Positions 52,750-63,478 of a DNA stretch of 64,000 bases are shown here, in pieces. The translations under genes and the position numbers were made by a program. Source of the DNA: Streptomyces umbrinus (GTDB lineage Bacteria; Actinomycetota; Actinomycetes; Streptomycetales; Streptomycetaceae); assembly GCF_030817415.1 (NCBI RefSeq), contig NZ_JAUSZI010000002.1, forward strand, positions 10,825,501 through 10,889,500. Direction: 5' to 3'. The notes beneath the pieces were generated by a model. That model had not been told where the DNA came from. It saw only the letters and a program-made list of their open reading frames with translations, and did no database searches. How positions within the stretch are numbered: the first letter of the stretch is position 1; each line of letters starts with the position of its first letter.

Positions 52750-54687
52750 GTGACGTCGGTCATCGTGGGACGCACGGGTCCGTTCGCCGGTCAGAGTGTG
52801 GTTCTGGGCAGCGCCCCGCTGCGATTCGGGCGCAAGAGCGACAACGACGTGATCATCGTCAGTGTCAGCGCCTCCCGCCTGCACACCGAGATCGTGGAGG
52901 AGGACGGTGCGTTCGTCCTCCACGACCGCAGCAGGAACGGAACCTTCGTCAACGACCAGCGCGTCACCCGGCATGTGCTCGTGCCCGGCGACTCCATACG
53001 CATCGGCGACGAGACCTTCCTGTTCGAGACGCAGGAAGCGGTGGAGACGGTCATGGACCTCTCCCAGCTCGACCTGCCGCGCGCCAACGCCTCGGCGAAC
53101 CCCGGCGAACTGCGGGTCACGGTGAGCGGAGGGGGCCCGGTCGGTCTCGCCTTCGCCCTGCTGCTGGAGAACGCCCTGCCGGGGAAGGCGGCCATCACCG
53201 TCTACGACGGCCGGTGGGTCAGGAACGGCTCCACCGTGGTCTGGAAGGACGAGACACAGGGCAACGTCCGCCGGATGCAGGTCGTCACCGCCCAGAGCCG
53301 TCAGTACCTCGCGCTCACGGACGAGATGCAGTCGGCGCTGTTCGACGGGGATGGGTTCTCGGAGATGTGGCCCCTGGGGCCGGACTCCGTGGAGGGCCGC
53401 CCGCCGCGCAACATCCGGATCGCCTACATCGAGGACAAGCTGCTGGAACTGGCCAACGCCAAGTCCGCGATCCGTCTGGTGCCGAAGCGATTCGATCCGT
53501 CGGAGCAGCAGAACCGGCTCTCCCAGGAACACGTCCTGGTGATCGCCGAGGGCGGTGGGTCGCGTACCCGGGAGCACTTCAAGGACCGTTTCGGCGCGGC
53601 CGACTCCTCGATCTACTCCCTCGACGGGGAGCACCTTCAGGACCTGGTGCTGGGACTGCGGGTCAAGTCCCAGCTCTCGGACCCCATGAGCGTCCTGCTG
53701 ACCGTGGCGCAGAACCGGTTCCTGCTCAACTCGCTGCGTGGTGAGGGGTTCCTCAACATGAGGCTGACCCGCGAGGAGGCCGGCGCCGTGATCGGCATCG
53801 ACCCGGTCCGGCAGGTCTTCGAGGAGTGCGTGGCGGCTCGGCCCTGCCTGATGAGCCGCCACGAGGACAACGAGTTCGTCTGCCCGACCCACGGGACCCT
53901 GTTCCTGCCCGCCCTGTTGCGCAGCTCGCCGCTGTGGAAGCGGATCCAGGAGGGCCTGCGGCTGTTCGGCGTCGCCGCGGACGATCTCACCGCCATCACC
54001 TCGTTCCGGCTGGACATGGTGCAGCGCCCCCGGTTCACGGCCCAGCTCAGCCGTCCTACCTCCACGAGCCCCGGAACCTACGGCTTCCTGCTGGGCGACG
54101 CGGCCAACGCCATCCACTTCTGGCCCGGGCGCGGCCTCAACAGCGGCCTCGCCTCGGCTGTTTCCCTCGCCCGCTCCCTCAGCCGGGTCTGGCAGGGCCG
54201 ACCGCTGCGCGACGCCGACTTCATCCGGCACGAGGCGGCGATGTCCATGCTCCAGTACCGGCACAAGAGCCGGGCCTGGAACGCCATGGTCACCACCGAC
54301 GAACGCGGCGTGACCCGCGCCATCAAGGACATCATCGCCGACAGCATGGAAGGCGACAGGGCCGTCGCAGGACCCGGCGCCGAGCAGTCCGATCTGGACC
54401 TCCTGCTGGACAGGATGCGGGCGATCCGCGAGCGCCTCGCTCCCCGCCTCCCCGGAATGCCCAGCGACGAGGAGCTGCGCAGCCACCTGTCCACCCTCGC
54501 TCCGTCGACCCTGCGGTCCCTGCAGGAGAGCGGCGCCTGGGACACCCTGATCGTCGGCGGCGAGGAGGCCGACATCGACATCTTCTACCAGTCGGACGCC
54601 CCGGTCTTCGTCGGCCGCCCCATCGATCCGCGCGTCCCCGGCCAGCCGGCGGGACCGCGGCAGCCAGGGGTGCTCGACCCGGCGTGA
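52750..54687 (+). CDS. FHA domain fused to an FAD-dependent monooxygenase-like enzyme
   Basis: A 645-aa protein. Residues 1-95 are an FHA domain with the phosphopeptide-binding set G27-R28, S42-x-x-H45 and N63-G64. From residue about 121 the protein is an FAD enzyme of the aromatic hydroxylase/styrene monooxygenase kind: LRVTVSGGGPVGLAFALLLENA (GxGxxG) and GDAANAIHFWPGRGLNSGLASA (the GD motif, near residue 450). HGTLFLPALL and a helical C terminus (LDLLLDRMRAIRERLAPRLPG) follow. The middle has less similarity to known enzymes. GTG 52750 follows AAGGAG (52739-52744). It lies 242 bp after the Ser/Thr kinase. Phosphorylation-dependent recruitment or control of a flavin oxygenase is my inference. 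Confidence 0.85.
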   Translation: MTSVIVGRTGPFAGQSVVLGSAPLRFGRKSDNDVIIVSVSASRLHTEIVEEDGAFVLHDRSRNGTFVNDQRVTRHVLVPGDSIRIGDETFLFETQEAVETVMDLSQLDLPRANASANPGELRVTVSGGGPVGLAFALLLENALPGKAAITVYDGRWVRNGSTVVWKDETQGNVRRMQVVTAQSRQYLALTDEMQSALFDGDGFSEMWPLGPDSVEGRPPRNIRIAYIEDKLLELANAKSAIRLVPKRFDPSEQQNRLSQEHVLVIAEGGGSRTREHFKDRFGAADSSIYSLDGEHLQDLVLGLRVKSQLSDPMSVLLTVAQNRFLLNSLRGEGFLNMRLTREEAGAVIGIDPVRQVFEECVAARPCLMSRHEDNEFVCPTHGTLFLPALLRSSPLWKRIQEGLRLFGVAADDLTAITSFRLDMVQRPRFTAQLSRPTSTSPGTYGFLLGDAANAIHFWPGRGLNSGLASAVSLARSLSRVWQGRPLRDADFIRHEAAMSMLQYRHKSRAWNAMVTTDERGVTRAIKDIIADSMEGDRAVAGPGAEQSDLDLLLDRMRAIRERLAPRLPGMPSDEELRSHLSTLAPSTLRSLQESGAWDTLIVGGEEADIDIFYQSDAPVFVGRPIDPRVPGQPAGPRQPGVLDPA

Positions 54688-54798
54688 TACGGGCACTTCG
54701 GCCCTGAGACGCCGGGTTCCATCCTGTCCCGTCGCCAGAAGACGGGGCCCGGCGGGTGGTCCTGGCGCGACTTCGAGTGCGGAGAGAGGTGTTCCGGT

Positions 54799-55188
54799 AT
54801 GGCCGTTGAACGAGTCCATCCCGAGATGATCCGCGATGAGGATCCCTGGCAGTCCCTCCAAGGCTGGCAGGGTCACGCGCATGTGCGGGTGTGGCGGACG
54901 AAGGCGGATCAGGTGTCTGTGGTGATCAGTGGTGAGGGCGCCGGGTCCGATCTGGAGACGGTGATTCCCATGCTCCGCGCCGAGTACCCAGACGACACGG
55001 TCGAGTTCTTCTTCCACCGTCCGATGGACTGGATCGACGTGGGGTACTACGCGGAGCTGACGCCGGGCGACGACGGAATGGTGACCCGGACACACATTCC
55101 GGGAGACAGCCTCGCCGCGCGCCTCGGCCCTGCCCTGTACGTGACCGAGGACCCGGATGACGAGTCCGTCGGCGGGGACAGCCCCTGA
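54799..55188 (+). CDS. Small conserved-looking protein of unknown function
   Basis: A 129-aa soluble acidic protein from ATG 54799, preceded by GGAGAGAGG. VRVWRTKADQVSVVISGEGAGSDLETVIPMLRAEYPDDTVEFFFHRPMDWIDVGYYAEL forms an alternating strand/helix pattern, ending in an acidic tail (DPDDESVGGDSP). I do not recognise a family. It is placed between the FHA-monooxygenase, same strand, 111 bp before, and the exonuclease-TerD gene, convergent. Confidence 0.6.
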   Translation: MAVERVHPEMIRDEDPWQSLQGWQGHAHVRVWRTKADQVSVVISGEGAGSDLETVIPMLRAEYPDDTVEFFFHRPMDWIDVGYYAELTPGDDGMVTRTHIPGDSLAARLGPALYVTEDPDDESVGGDSP

Positions 55189-55266
55189 GTCCCGCGTGCA
55201 CGGCGTGCCGCGGAAGCCGATCGCCGACGGCACGGAGATGCTGATCCGAGGCGCCTGCCGCGTCGT

Positions 55267-57255
<1,989 letters not shown>

Positions 57256-57608
57256 GGCGCCAAGGATGATCCGACATACAGCCCTCCTTCAAGCCGTATG
57301 CCGATTTACCACCGTCTGGAACATCCTTACGGGGCCGCTGTGTTGGGCCCGCGGCCGAGAGAACGCACCAGCGGCGTGGTCCGGTCGTAGAGCTGGTCGC
57401 GGGGCGTCGTCAGGCCCCGGTGCGTCCACGGCGGCACCCCGTCCACCGGACCAGGGACGTATCCGTCCAAGACGCGTCCGCCCGCAGATCGCCGTCCTCA
57501 TCGCCCGGGAAGCCGGGTGCGCGGCGTTTCGGCAGCCACGCCTTGCTCGTGCGCCGTTGAGGACGTGCTCCGGGTGCGGCGGTACCGGTTCGGACGCAGA
57601 CTGGCCTG
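57256..57608. other. Intergenic region between divergent TerD fusion and MFS exporter
   Basis: This 353-bp stretch should contain the divergent promoters. CAGACT at 57597-57602 is 6 nt before the exporter GTG and could be a leaderless -10. I see no other operator, repeat or small gene. Confidence 0.35.
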
Positions 57609-59219
57609 GTGAGGCGTACGCACGCGCAACGCAACGAGAGCACATCCGGTGCCGGACGGGCGGCCTCCCAGCCGCTGGCGCTCGCGGCGATGATGTTCGC
57701 GGTGGCGATGACGTTCATCGACCAGACGATCGTGTCGATCGCGGCGCCCGACATCGTCTCCGAACTCGGCCTGTCCGCCTCGGGCATGCAGTGGGTGGTC
57801 AACGCCTATCTGCTGTCCCTGGCCGCGTTCTTCGCCGTCGGCGGGCGCCTCGCCGACCTGTGGGGACCACGTCGGGTCGTCGTGGCAGGCACCCTGATCT
57901 TCGTCGTCTCCTCTGCGATGTGCGGCTGCGTACCCGACGGGGACCACGCGCTGACGTGGCTCGTCGCCTTCCGCGCGACCCAGGGACTCGGGGCGGCGCT
58001 GCTCTTCCCCGCCGCGCTCGCGGTCGTCGTGGCGGTGTTCCCGATCGAGCGGCGGGGGCGCGCCCTGGCCCTGTTCTTCGGCCTCACCGGTGCCCTCACC
58101 GCGGTGGGACCGCTGCTCGGCGGCTGGCTGACCACCTGGACCTGGCGGGCGATCTTCTGGGTCAACGTCCCTGTCGCCGTCGTCGCGCTGGTCCTCACCG
58201 CGCTCGCCCACATCTCCGACCGGCGACGCGACGAACCGCTGGACGTCAAGGGTGCTGTGCTGATCGCCGTCGGCATGGGCACGAGTGTGCTCGGTTTCCA
58301 GCAGGCGGCGGCCTGGGGCTGGGACAGCGCGGCGACGTGGGCCTGCATCGCCGGCGGCCTCGCGGTTCTGTACGTGTTCTGCCGCTACGAACTGCGCACC
58401 CGCCACCCCCTGATCAACCTGTCGGTCTTCCGCGACCGCGCCTTTACGGTGGACTCACTGGTGCTCTTCTTCGCCATGCTGGCGTTCGTCCCCGTGTTCT
58501 TCTTCGCCTCGGTCTACGCCCAGGTCTCCCTCAGCGCCTCGGCCAACCAGGCCGCCCTGTACCTGCTGTACTTCTTCGTGGGGTTCGCCATCGCCTCCCA
58601 GTGGGGCGGCCGCATCCTCGACAAGCGGGGCGCCCGCCCCACGTTGAAGATCGGCTGCGTGGTCGGAGCCGTCGGGTTCGCGCTGTGGGCCGGCAAACTG
58701 ACCGACCTGTCCATGCACGACCAGTGGCCGTACGTCGCCCTCGCCGGCGCGGGAATCGGGTTCATCCTCGCCCCGGCCTCGACGGACGCCGTCAACCGGG
58801 CGATCGACGCCTCCTACGGCGAAGTCACCGGCATCACCCAGACCGTACGCAACTACGCGGCCAGCATCGGACTTGCCGTCTTCGGCACCGTGCTGGCGCA
58901 CACCATGACGGACAACGTCGTGGACACCCTCCGGAAGCGCGGGGTACCGCCGGACCAGGTGGACTCCGTCGCCGAGGACGTGACGCAGTCGATCACGGGC
59001 CAGGCGGACGCCCGCACGCCCACCGGCGACGGCCCGGTCGCGACGACCATGCGCGATGCGATGTCCTCGATCCGCATGGACTTCGCCGAGGCCAACCAGT
59101 GGGTGTTCTACGGCATGGCCGTCGCACTCGGCATCGGCTACCTCTGCGCCCTGCGCCATCCCGGCGGTCAGGCGGCTGGGGCCGAGGAGACGCCCGCGCA
59201 GTCCCCCGTACATCATTGA
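57609..59219 (+). CDS. DHA2-family MFS exporter
   Basis: A 536-aa 14-segment efflux transporter. It shows AMTFIDQTIVSIAAPDIVSELGL (first segment), GMQWVVNAYLLSLAAFFAVGGRLADLWGPRRVVVAG (motif A) and LFFGLTGALTAVGPLLGGWLTTWTWRAIFWVNVP (motif C region). A soluble loop with DNVVDTLRKRGVPPDQVDSVAEDVTQSITG precedes the last segment. GTG 57609 has no ribosome site, so the start is uncertain; ATGs near 57690 would cut into the first helix. No TetR regulator is immediately adjacent; the nearest is at 59962 across the isochorismatase gene. Confidence 0.85.
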   Translation: MRRTHAQRNESTSGAGRAASQPLALAAMMFAVAMTFIDQTIVSIAAPDIVSELGLSASGMQWVVNAYLLSLAAFFAVGGRLADLWGPRRVVVAGTLIFVVSSAMCGCVPDGDHALTWLVAFRATQGLGAALLFPAALAVVVAVFPIERRGRALALFFGLTGALTAVGPLLGGWLTTWTWRAIFWVNVPVAVVALVLTALAHISDRRRDEPLDVKGAVLIAVGMGTSVLGFQQAAAWGWDSAATWACIAGGLAVLYVFCRYELRTRHPLINLSVFRDRAFTVDSLVLFFAMLAFVPVFFFASVYAQVSLSASANQAALYLLYFFVGFAIASQWGGRILDKRGARPTLKIGCVVGAVGFALWAGKLTDLSMHDQWPYVALAGAGIGFILAPASTDAVNRAIDASYGEVTGITQTVRNYAASIGLAVFGTVLAHTMTDNVVDTLRKRGVPPDQVDSVAEDVTQSITGQADARTPTGDGPVATTMRDAMSSIRMDFAEANQWVFYGMAVALGIGYLCALRHPGGQAAGAEETPAQSPVHH

Positions 59220-59281
59220 GCACAACTTCCGCCCGGCCCGGCCACTTTGACGCCGACCTCAGTGAACAGGCGGAAGCACCG

Positions 59282-59848
59282 TCAGAGCGCAGCCGTCCAG
59301 TCGGCCACGGTCGTGACCTCCGCCTGCTGAGGAAACACCTTCTCCGTGAGGAGCCGGTGCACTTCCGCGTCGCTGTCGAGGCAGCCGTCGGCCAGGACGG
59401 TGAGGCCGAAGTCGAGGTCGGCCGCCTGCCGGAGGGTGGACAGAACGACGCCGCTCGTGGCGATGCCCGTCAGGACCAAGTGGCTGATGTCGCCGGCCCG
59501 CAGAACCACATCGAGGTCGCTGCCGGAGAAGGCGCTGACGCGCCGTTTGGTGACGACGACCTCGCCCGGCCCGGGGGCCACGTCCGGATGGACACGGGTG
59601 GCCAGTTCCTCGCCACCAGCGCCCGCACCGCCCGCCGCCGAGGCGCCGGCGAGTCGACCGAACATCTTGTTCCGCGCGCTGATCTCCGGATACCCGGGAC
59701 GGAACCCGACCACGACGTAGATCACGGGAACGCCGGCCGCGCGGGCGGCGTCGACCGCCTTCCGCAGGCGTGGCAGGTAGTCGGGATCGGGGTGGCGATC
59801 GACGACCACCTGTTGGACATCCATGACGAGAAGCGCCTGCTGGGTCAT
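59282..59848 (-). CDS. Isochorismatase-like cysteine hydrolase with a non-canonical active site
   Basis: A 188-aa protein from ATG 59848. The catalytic Asp is in LLVMDVQQVVVDRHP and the Lys in VVVTKRRVSAFSGSDL. In the position of the nucleophilic Cys the sequence is TGIATSGVVLSTLRQAADLDF: Ser-Gly stands where most members have x-C-V. This variant probably lacks the usual hydrolase activity or uses another residue. It is divergent from the TetR gene and shares its operator region, so TetR is its likely repressor. Confidence 0.82.
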   Translation of the reverse strand: MTQQALLVMDVQQVVVDRHPDPDYLPRLRKAVDAARAAGVPVIYVVVGFRPGYPEISARNKMFGRLAGASAAGGAGAGGEELATRVHPDVAPGPGEVVVTKRRVSAFSGSDLDVVLRAGDISHLVLTGIATSGVVLSTLRQAADLDFGLTVLADGCLDSDAEVHRLLTEKVFPQQAEVTTVADWTAAL

Positions 59849-59879
59849 CGCTGTGCTTTCCCGCGGCGCGCCGCGCAAT

Positions 59880-59946
59880 AAGTCATCAGTTGATTACTTG
59901 AAAACGTAAGCCTGCTCCGGGATCTTGTCAACGAGCGATTACTTGA
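59880..59946. promoter_or_regulatory. TetR operator in the divergent isochorismatase/TetR promoter
   Basis: AAGTCATCA-GT-TGATTACTT (59880-59899) is a near-perfect inverted repeat (one mismatch). A second half, GATTACTTGA, lies at about 59937-59946 just before the TetR ribosome site. The region is AT-rich against its surroundings. Confidence 0.65.
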
Positions 59947-59961
59947 GGGAAGAGGTCTCCG

Positions 59962-60687
59962 ATGGCGACGAGAGCAACCGGCACATCGCCGGACGACGAG
60001 GCTGACGGACGCTCTGCCGAGCCGGCTGCCGGGCAGCGTCGGCGGCGGGACGCGGCAGCCACGCGGCAGGCGCTGCTCCAGGCCGCGCGAAGCCGGTTCA
60101 TCCGCCTTGGGTACGAACGCACGACACTGCGCGACGTCGCCGCGGACGCGGAGGTCAACCTCGCCCTCATCAAGCGGTACTTCGGTTCCAAGGAGGGTCT
60201 CTTCAAGGCGTCGCTGGCGTCGGCGCCCCGGTTCCTCGGACGCGACGGCGACTTCCCCCAGGACCGGGCCACGCTCGCCGAGGCACTCAGCCTTCAACTG
60301 GCGGCCGGCGCCTGGCCGGACTTCGGCGAGCACCCCGTACTGATGCTGCTGCGCAACACCGGCGACGAGCAGGTGGACGAACTGCGCAGGCAGGCCCTGC
60401 AGGAGTTCAGCCGTCAAGTGCTCGAAGCCTCGGGTGCGCCGGTGCCGCACAACGACGACGAACACCCGGCGCACGACGGCGAACACTCGGCGCACAACGG
60501 CGAACGCCTGCCGTACAACCACGACGAACGCCTGCTGAGAGCGGAACTGCTGGTCGCACTCGGCGTCGGCGTCGCCGTCGTACGCTCCGCCGTGGGCCTG
60601 CAACCCTTGCGTGACGCGACATCGGACGAGCTCCTCGGTCCGCTCCGCGACGTCGTCGACGGCCTGCTCGCGCCCCGCACGGATTGA
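59962..60687 (+). CDS. TetR-family regulator with an internal heptad-repeat insert
   Basis: A 241-aa repressor. The helix-turn-helix is RQALLQAARSRFIRLGYERTTLRDVAADAEVNLALIKRYFGSKEGLF (residues about 34-81). The ligand domain follows (GEHPVLMLLRNTGDEQVDELRRQALQEFSRQV). An insert of four imperfect seven-residue repeats (HNDDEHPA, HDGEHSA, HNGERLP, YNHDERL) separates it from the last helices (LLVALGVGVAVVRSAVGLQPL). GGGAAGAGG precedes ATG 59962. It is divergent from the isochorismatase-like gene with an operator in between. Confidence 0.88.
   Translation: MATRATGTSPDDEADGRSAEPAAGQRRRRDAAATRQALLQAARSRFIRLGYERTTLRDVAADAEVNLALIKRYFGSKEGLFKASLASAPRFLGRDGDFPQDRATLAEALSLQLAAGAWPDFGEHPVLMLLRNTGDEQVDELRRQALQEFSRQVLEASGAPVPHNDDEHPAHDGEHSAHNGERLPYNHDERLLRAELLVALGVGVAVVRSAVGLQPLRDATSDELLGPLRDVVDGLLAPRTD
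60448..60534 (+). repeat. Degenerate 21-bp repeats in the TetR gene
   Basis: Units CACGACGGCGAACACTCGGC(G) and CACAACGGCGAACGCCTGCC(G) and two more diverged ones follow each other in frame. They encode the His/Asp/Glu-rich heptads. Confidence 0.7.
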
Positions 60688-60717
60688 TCCCGCCCTGACG
60701 TCGCTGGAGAGCCGGTG

Positions 60718-61155
60718 TCAGTGGTCGGCCGGCGCGGGCGAGATCTGCTGCATGAGGCTGATCATGTCCGGGGCGACCCACTCCTCGGCGATCTTGTCGC
60801 GTTCGATGCGGTAGAGCTCGACGCTCCGGAAGCTGACCTCTCGGCCCGTCGCCGGGATCCCTTGGAAGGTGCCCCGGTGCGTTCCACGGAAGTGGACCCG
60901 TACGGCCACCTTGTCGTCGGCGGCGAACATGTCCTCGACGCTGATCCGCAGGTCCGGGAAGGCCTCCCACATGGCCTGAGCCCCCAGCCGCCAGATCTCC
61001 GGACCGTGCAGCGGGTCGGGCACCCCGGGGACGTTGGCGATGAAGTTCTCCGTCAGCATCTCGACACACGCGTCCAGATCGCCGCGCTCCAGCGTCTTGT
61101 AGGCCGTGTGCAGCAGGGCCAGGTTCTTGTCGGTGGTGGTGTTGGTCTCGGCCAT
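60718..61155 (-). CDS. SnoaL-like ester cyclase/NTF2-fold protein
   Basis: A 145-aa protein. The SnoaL-type pattern is present: LLHTAYKTLERGDLDACVEMLTENFIANVPGVPDPLHGPEIWRLGAQAMWEAFPDLRISVEDMFAADDKVAVRVHFRGTHRGTFQGIPATGREVSFRSVELYRIERDKIAEEWVAPDM in order, with the HxGTH... motif near RGTHRG. The gene is convergent with the TetR gene. The polyketide-cyclase activity of SnoaL is not implied, since no polyketide genes are near. Confidence 0.85.
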   Translation of the reverse strand: MAETNTTTDKNLALLHTAYKTLERGDLDACVEMLTENFIANVPGVPDPLHGPEIWRLGAQAMWEAFPDLRISVEDMFAADDKVAVRVHFRGTHRGTFQGIPATGREVSFRSVELYRIERDKIAEEWVAPDMISLMQQISPAPADH

Positions 61156-61304
61156 CTCGGTGTCCTTTCCAGGGGATCGCCCCGACGAGCGCGGTGATCA
61201 CTCCGATCCGTATGGCTCTCAGTAGAAACCCTGCCGTTGCGTCAAGGTCAAGAAAGGCCCGAGGCTCAGCGAAAACGGCTTCGCGGAAGGCTGATCGACG
61301 CCGG

Positions 61305-61310
61305 TAGCAT
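61305..61310 (+). promoter_or_regulatory. Candidate -10 element of a leaderless P-loop kinase transcript
   Basis: TAGCAT, then 6 nt, then GTG 61317, without ribosome site. Same geometry as at 29739 and 40026. Confidence 0.5.
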
Positions 61311-61316
61311 CCGCGC

Positions 61317-61853
61317 GTGCAACGCATCCTCGTCGCCGGCATCACCGGAGCCGGAAAAACCACCATGGCGCAAGCCCTGGCTGCCCGGCTCCAGTTGCCG
61401 TTCCACGAGATGGACTCGCTCGTGTTCACCGGCCCCGGCTGGGCGGTCGACCCCGACTTTCACCGACAGGTCGCGAAGATCGCAGCCACCCCCGCCTGGA
61501 TCTTCGACTCCTTCGGCTACCCGGAGGTCCGCGACCTGCTGTGGACCAACGCCGACACCGTGATCTGGCTCGACTACCCCAGGGCCCTCGTCATGCCGCG
61601 CGTACTGCGCAGATCCCTGCGGCGGACCCTGCTGCGTGAACGGGTCTTCGGCGGCAACGTGGAGACGCTGTCCTCCTGGTTCAGCGGCGACCATCCCGCG
61701 TGGTCGTCCTGGACCCAGCACGCGGCCCGCCGCGCCGAGATCGACCGCCGCACGACCGACCCACGCTTCGCGCCCCTGAACGTCATCCACCTGCGTTCCC
61801 CGCGAGAGGCGACCGCGTGGCTGGGCGGTCGGCCTCACCCCACCGCCGACTGA
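61317..61853 (+). CDS. P-loop nucleoside/adenylate-kinase-like ATPase
   Basis: A 178-aa protein with Walker A AGITGAGKTTMA (residues about 7-18), then FHEMDSLVFTGPGWAVDPDF, WIFDSFGYPEVRDLLWTNADTVIWLDYPRALVMPRVLRRSLRR with the Walker B-like VIWLDYP. This resembles small kinases related to topology-modulation protein FlaR/AAA_18. Substrate unknown. It starts with GTG directly behind a -10-like element. Confidence 0.78.
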   Translation: MQRILVAGITGAGKTTMAQALAARLQLPFHEMDSLVFTGPGWAVDPDFHRQVAKIAATPAWIFDSFGYPEVRDLLWTNADTVIWLDYPRALVMPRVLRRSLRRTLLRERVFGGNVETLSSWFSGDHPAWSSWTQHAARRAEIDRRTTDPRFAPLNVIHLRSPREATAWLGGRPHPTAD

Positions 61854-61876
61854 CACCTCCACGGCGGTGGTCGTGG

Positions 61877-62308
61877 CTATGCGGGATGGTTGTGACGGGC
61901 GAGCGTTTCGTTCAGTGCGGCGAGGCCGTCCGCGTAGATGCCGTGGAACAGAGTGATGGCTTCGTCGTCGCTGACGCCGTCCGGTGTGAAGGTGCCGGAC
62001 CACTCCACGCGGGCCGTGCCCTGCCCGGGTATCTCGTGCACCGTGAGGGTGGAGAGGTAGCCGGTGACGGGGAAGGGCGCCTGGAGGATGGAGTAGCTGT
62101 AGGTGCGGGCCTTGTCGTCGAAGGCTTCGAGGCGCTCGACGATCACGCCTCCGTCCTCGTTGCGGAGACTGCGGACACGTCCGCCGTCGCTGAGTTCGCC
62201 GGCGGGGATGTACGGGAGCCAGTCGGGCAGTGAGTCGAAGCCGCCGATGAGCTGCCAGACGCGGTCGGGCGAGGCGGGGATGTCGAGGGATGCGGCGGTC
62301 CTGACCAC
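61877..62308 (-). CDS. SRPBCC (START-like) family protein
   Basis: A 143-aa helix-grip-fold protein: SLDIPASPDRVWQLIGGFDSLPDWLPYIPAGELSDGGRVRSLRNEDGGVIVERLEAFDDKARTYSYSILQAPFPVTGYLSTLTVHEI, then ARVEWSGTFTPDG and the terminal helix IYADGLAALNETLARH. This is the MxaD/polyketide-cyclase-like group that binds hydrophobic ligands. GTG 62308 lies 48 bp after the aldo-keto reductase stop, so both form an operon. Confidence 0.88.
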   Translation of the reverse strand: MVRTAASLDIPASPDRVWQLIGGFDSLPDWLPYIPAGELSDGGRVRSLRNEDGGVIVERLEAFDDKARTYSYSILQAPFPVTGYLSTLTVHEIPGQGTARVEWSGTFTPDGVSDDEAITLFHGIYADGLAALNETLARHNHPA

Positions 62309-62356
62309 GGGATCCTCCAGGGGCGTGCGGGGTGTGTATGGGTACGAGGTGACGGG

Positions 62357-63370
62357 TCAGGCCGCGGCGGGTACGGGAGCGTCCTGCGCTGTCAGCCGCT
62401 CCTCGCGCAGATCGGTCCAGAAGGCGGCCGGGATCGTCTCGCCGAGAGCGGCGACGTCCTCGGCGATGCGGCTGGGCTTGGTGGCCCCGGGGATCACGGC
62501 CGCCGTCGCCGGGTGGGCGAGGGAGAACTGCAGCGCGGCGGACTTGATGCCGACCCCGTGCCGCTCGGCGAGTGCCTTGATCCGCTCGACCTTGTCGATG
62601 ATGTGCGCGGGCGCCTGCTGGTACTCGAAGTGCGTTCCTCCGGCGAGGATGCCCGAGCTGTAGGGGCCGCCGACCACGATGTCGACGTCCTGGGCGGCAG
62701 CGGCAGGCAGCAGCCGCTGCAGGGCCCGGTCGTGGTCGAGGAGGGTGTAGCGGCCCGCGAGGAGGAAGGCGTCGGGCTTCGGCTCGTCCAGGTCGAGGGT
62801 GAGCTCCAGGGGCTCCACGCGGTTCACGCCCAGGCCCCAGCCCTTGATGACGCCCTCCTCGCGCAGCTTCTGCAGGACGCGGAACGCGCCGGTGCGGGCG
62901 CTCTCGTAGGCGGCCAGCCACTCGTCCCCGTAGAAGTCCTGGGCGACGTCGTGCACCCACACGATGTCGAGGCGGTCCGTCCGCAGGCGCTTGAGGCTGT
63001 CCTCGATGGAGCGGAGGGTGGCGTCGGCCGTGTAGTCGTTGACCATCTTGTTCGGGCGGCCGTGTTCGAAGAGGCCGCCCTTCTCGCCGAGGTCGCGTAC
63101 GGCCGGGTCCTCGATCTCGTCGAAGATGACGCGGCCGACCTTCGTGCTGAGGACGAACTCGTCGCGCGGGTGCTGCGCCAGTACTTCGCCGAGCCGGATC
63201 TCGGAGAGGCCGGCGCCGTAGAAGGGCGCGGTGTCGAAGTAGCGGATGCCCTGGTCCCAGGCGGCTTCGACGGTGGCCGCGGCCTCCTCGTCAGGGATGG
63301 CGCGGAACATGTTGCCGAGCGGTGCGGTGCCGAAGCCGAGGGCGCCGGGCAGGAGGGGCTTGATGCTCAT
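62357..63370 (-). CDS. Aldo/keto reductase (D-threo-aldose 1-dehydrogenase-like)
   Basis: A 337-aa NAD(P)-dependent TIM-barrel enzyme. The catalytic Asp-Tyr pair is in RYFDTAPFYGAGLSEIRLGEVL, the Lys in FVLSTKVGR, and the His in DIVWVHD; VIPGATKPSRIAEDVAAL is the cofactor-binding end. The sequence agrees with fucose/aldose dehydrogenases of actinobacteria. It is divergent from a LysR gene with a palindrome in the shared promoter, so LysR probably controls it together with the SRPBCC gene. Confidence 0.9.
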   Translation of the reverse strand: MSIKPLLPGALGFGTAPLGNMFRAIPDEEAAATVEAAWDQGIRYFDTAPFYGAGLSEIRLGEVLAQHPRDEFVLSTKVGRVIFDEIEDPAVRDLGEKGGLFEHGRPNKMVNDYTADATLRSIEDSLKRLRTDRLDIVWVHDVAQDFYGDEWLAAYESARTGAFRVLQKLREEGVIKGWGLGVNRVEPLELTLDLDEPKPDAFLLAGRYTLLDHDRALQRLLPAAAAQDVDIVVGGPYSSGILAGGTHFEYQQAPAHIIDKVERIKALAERHGVGIKSAALQFSLAHPATAAVIPGATKPSRIAEDVAALGETIPAAFWTDLREERLTAQDAPVPAAA

Positions 63371-63478
63371 GGGGGGATCCTTGCGATAGCGAGGGTGATA
63401 CCGGTTGATGCGGATTCGTCACTGAATATGCGATCCGTCGACTTTGCGTGTTCGAGGTTAGGATCCATGGATGAGACT

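Noticed and set aside
60718..61155. Polyketide cyclase role for the SnoaL-like proteins
   Set aside because: No polyketide synthase or tailoring genes are near; the NTF2 fold is too general to assign this function.
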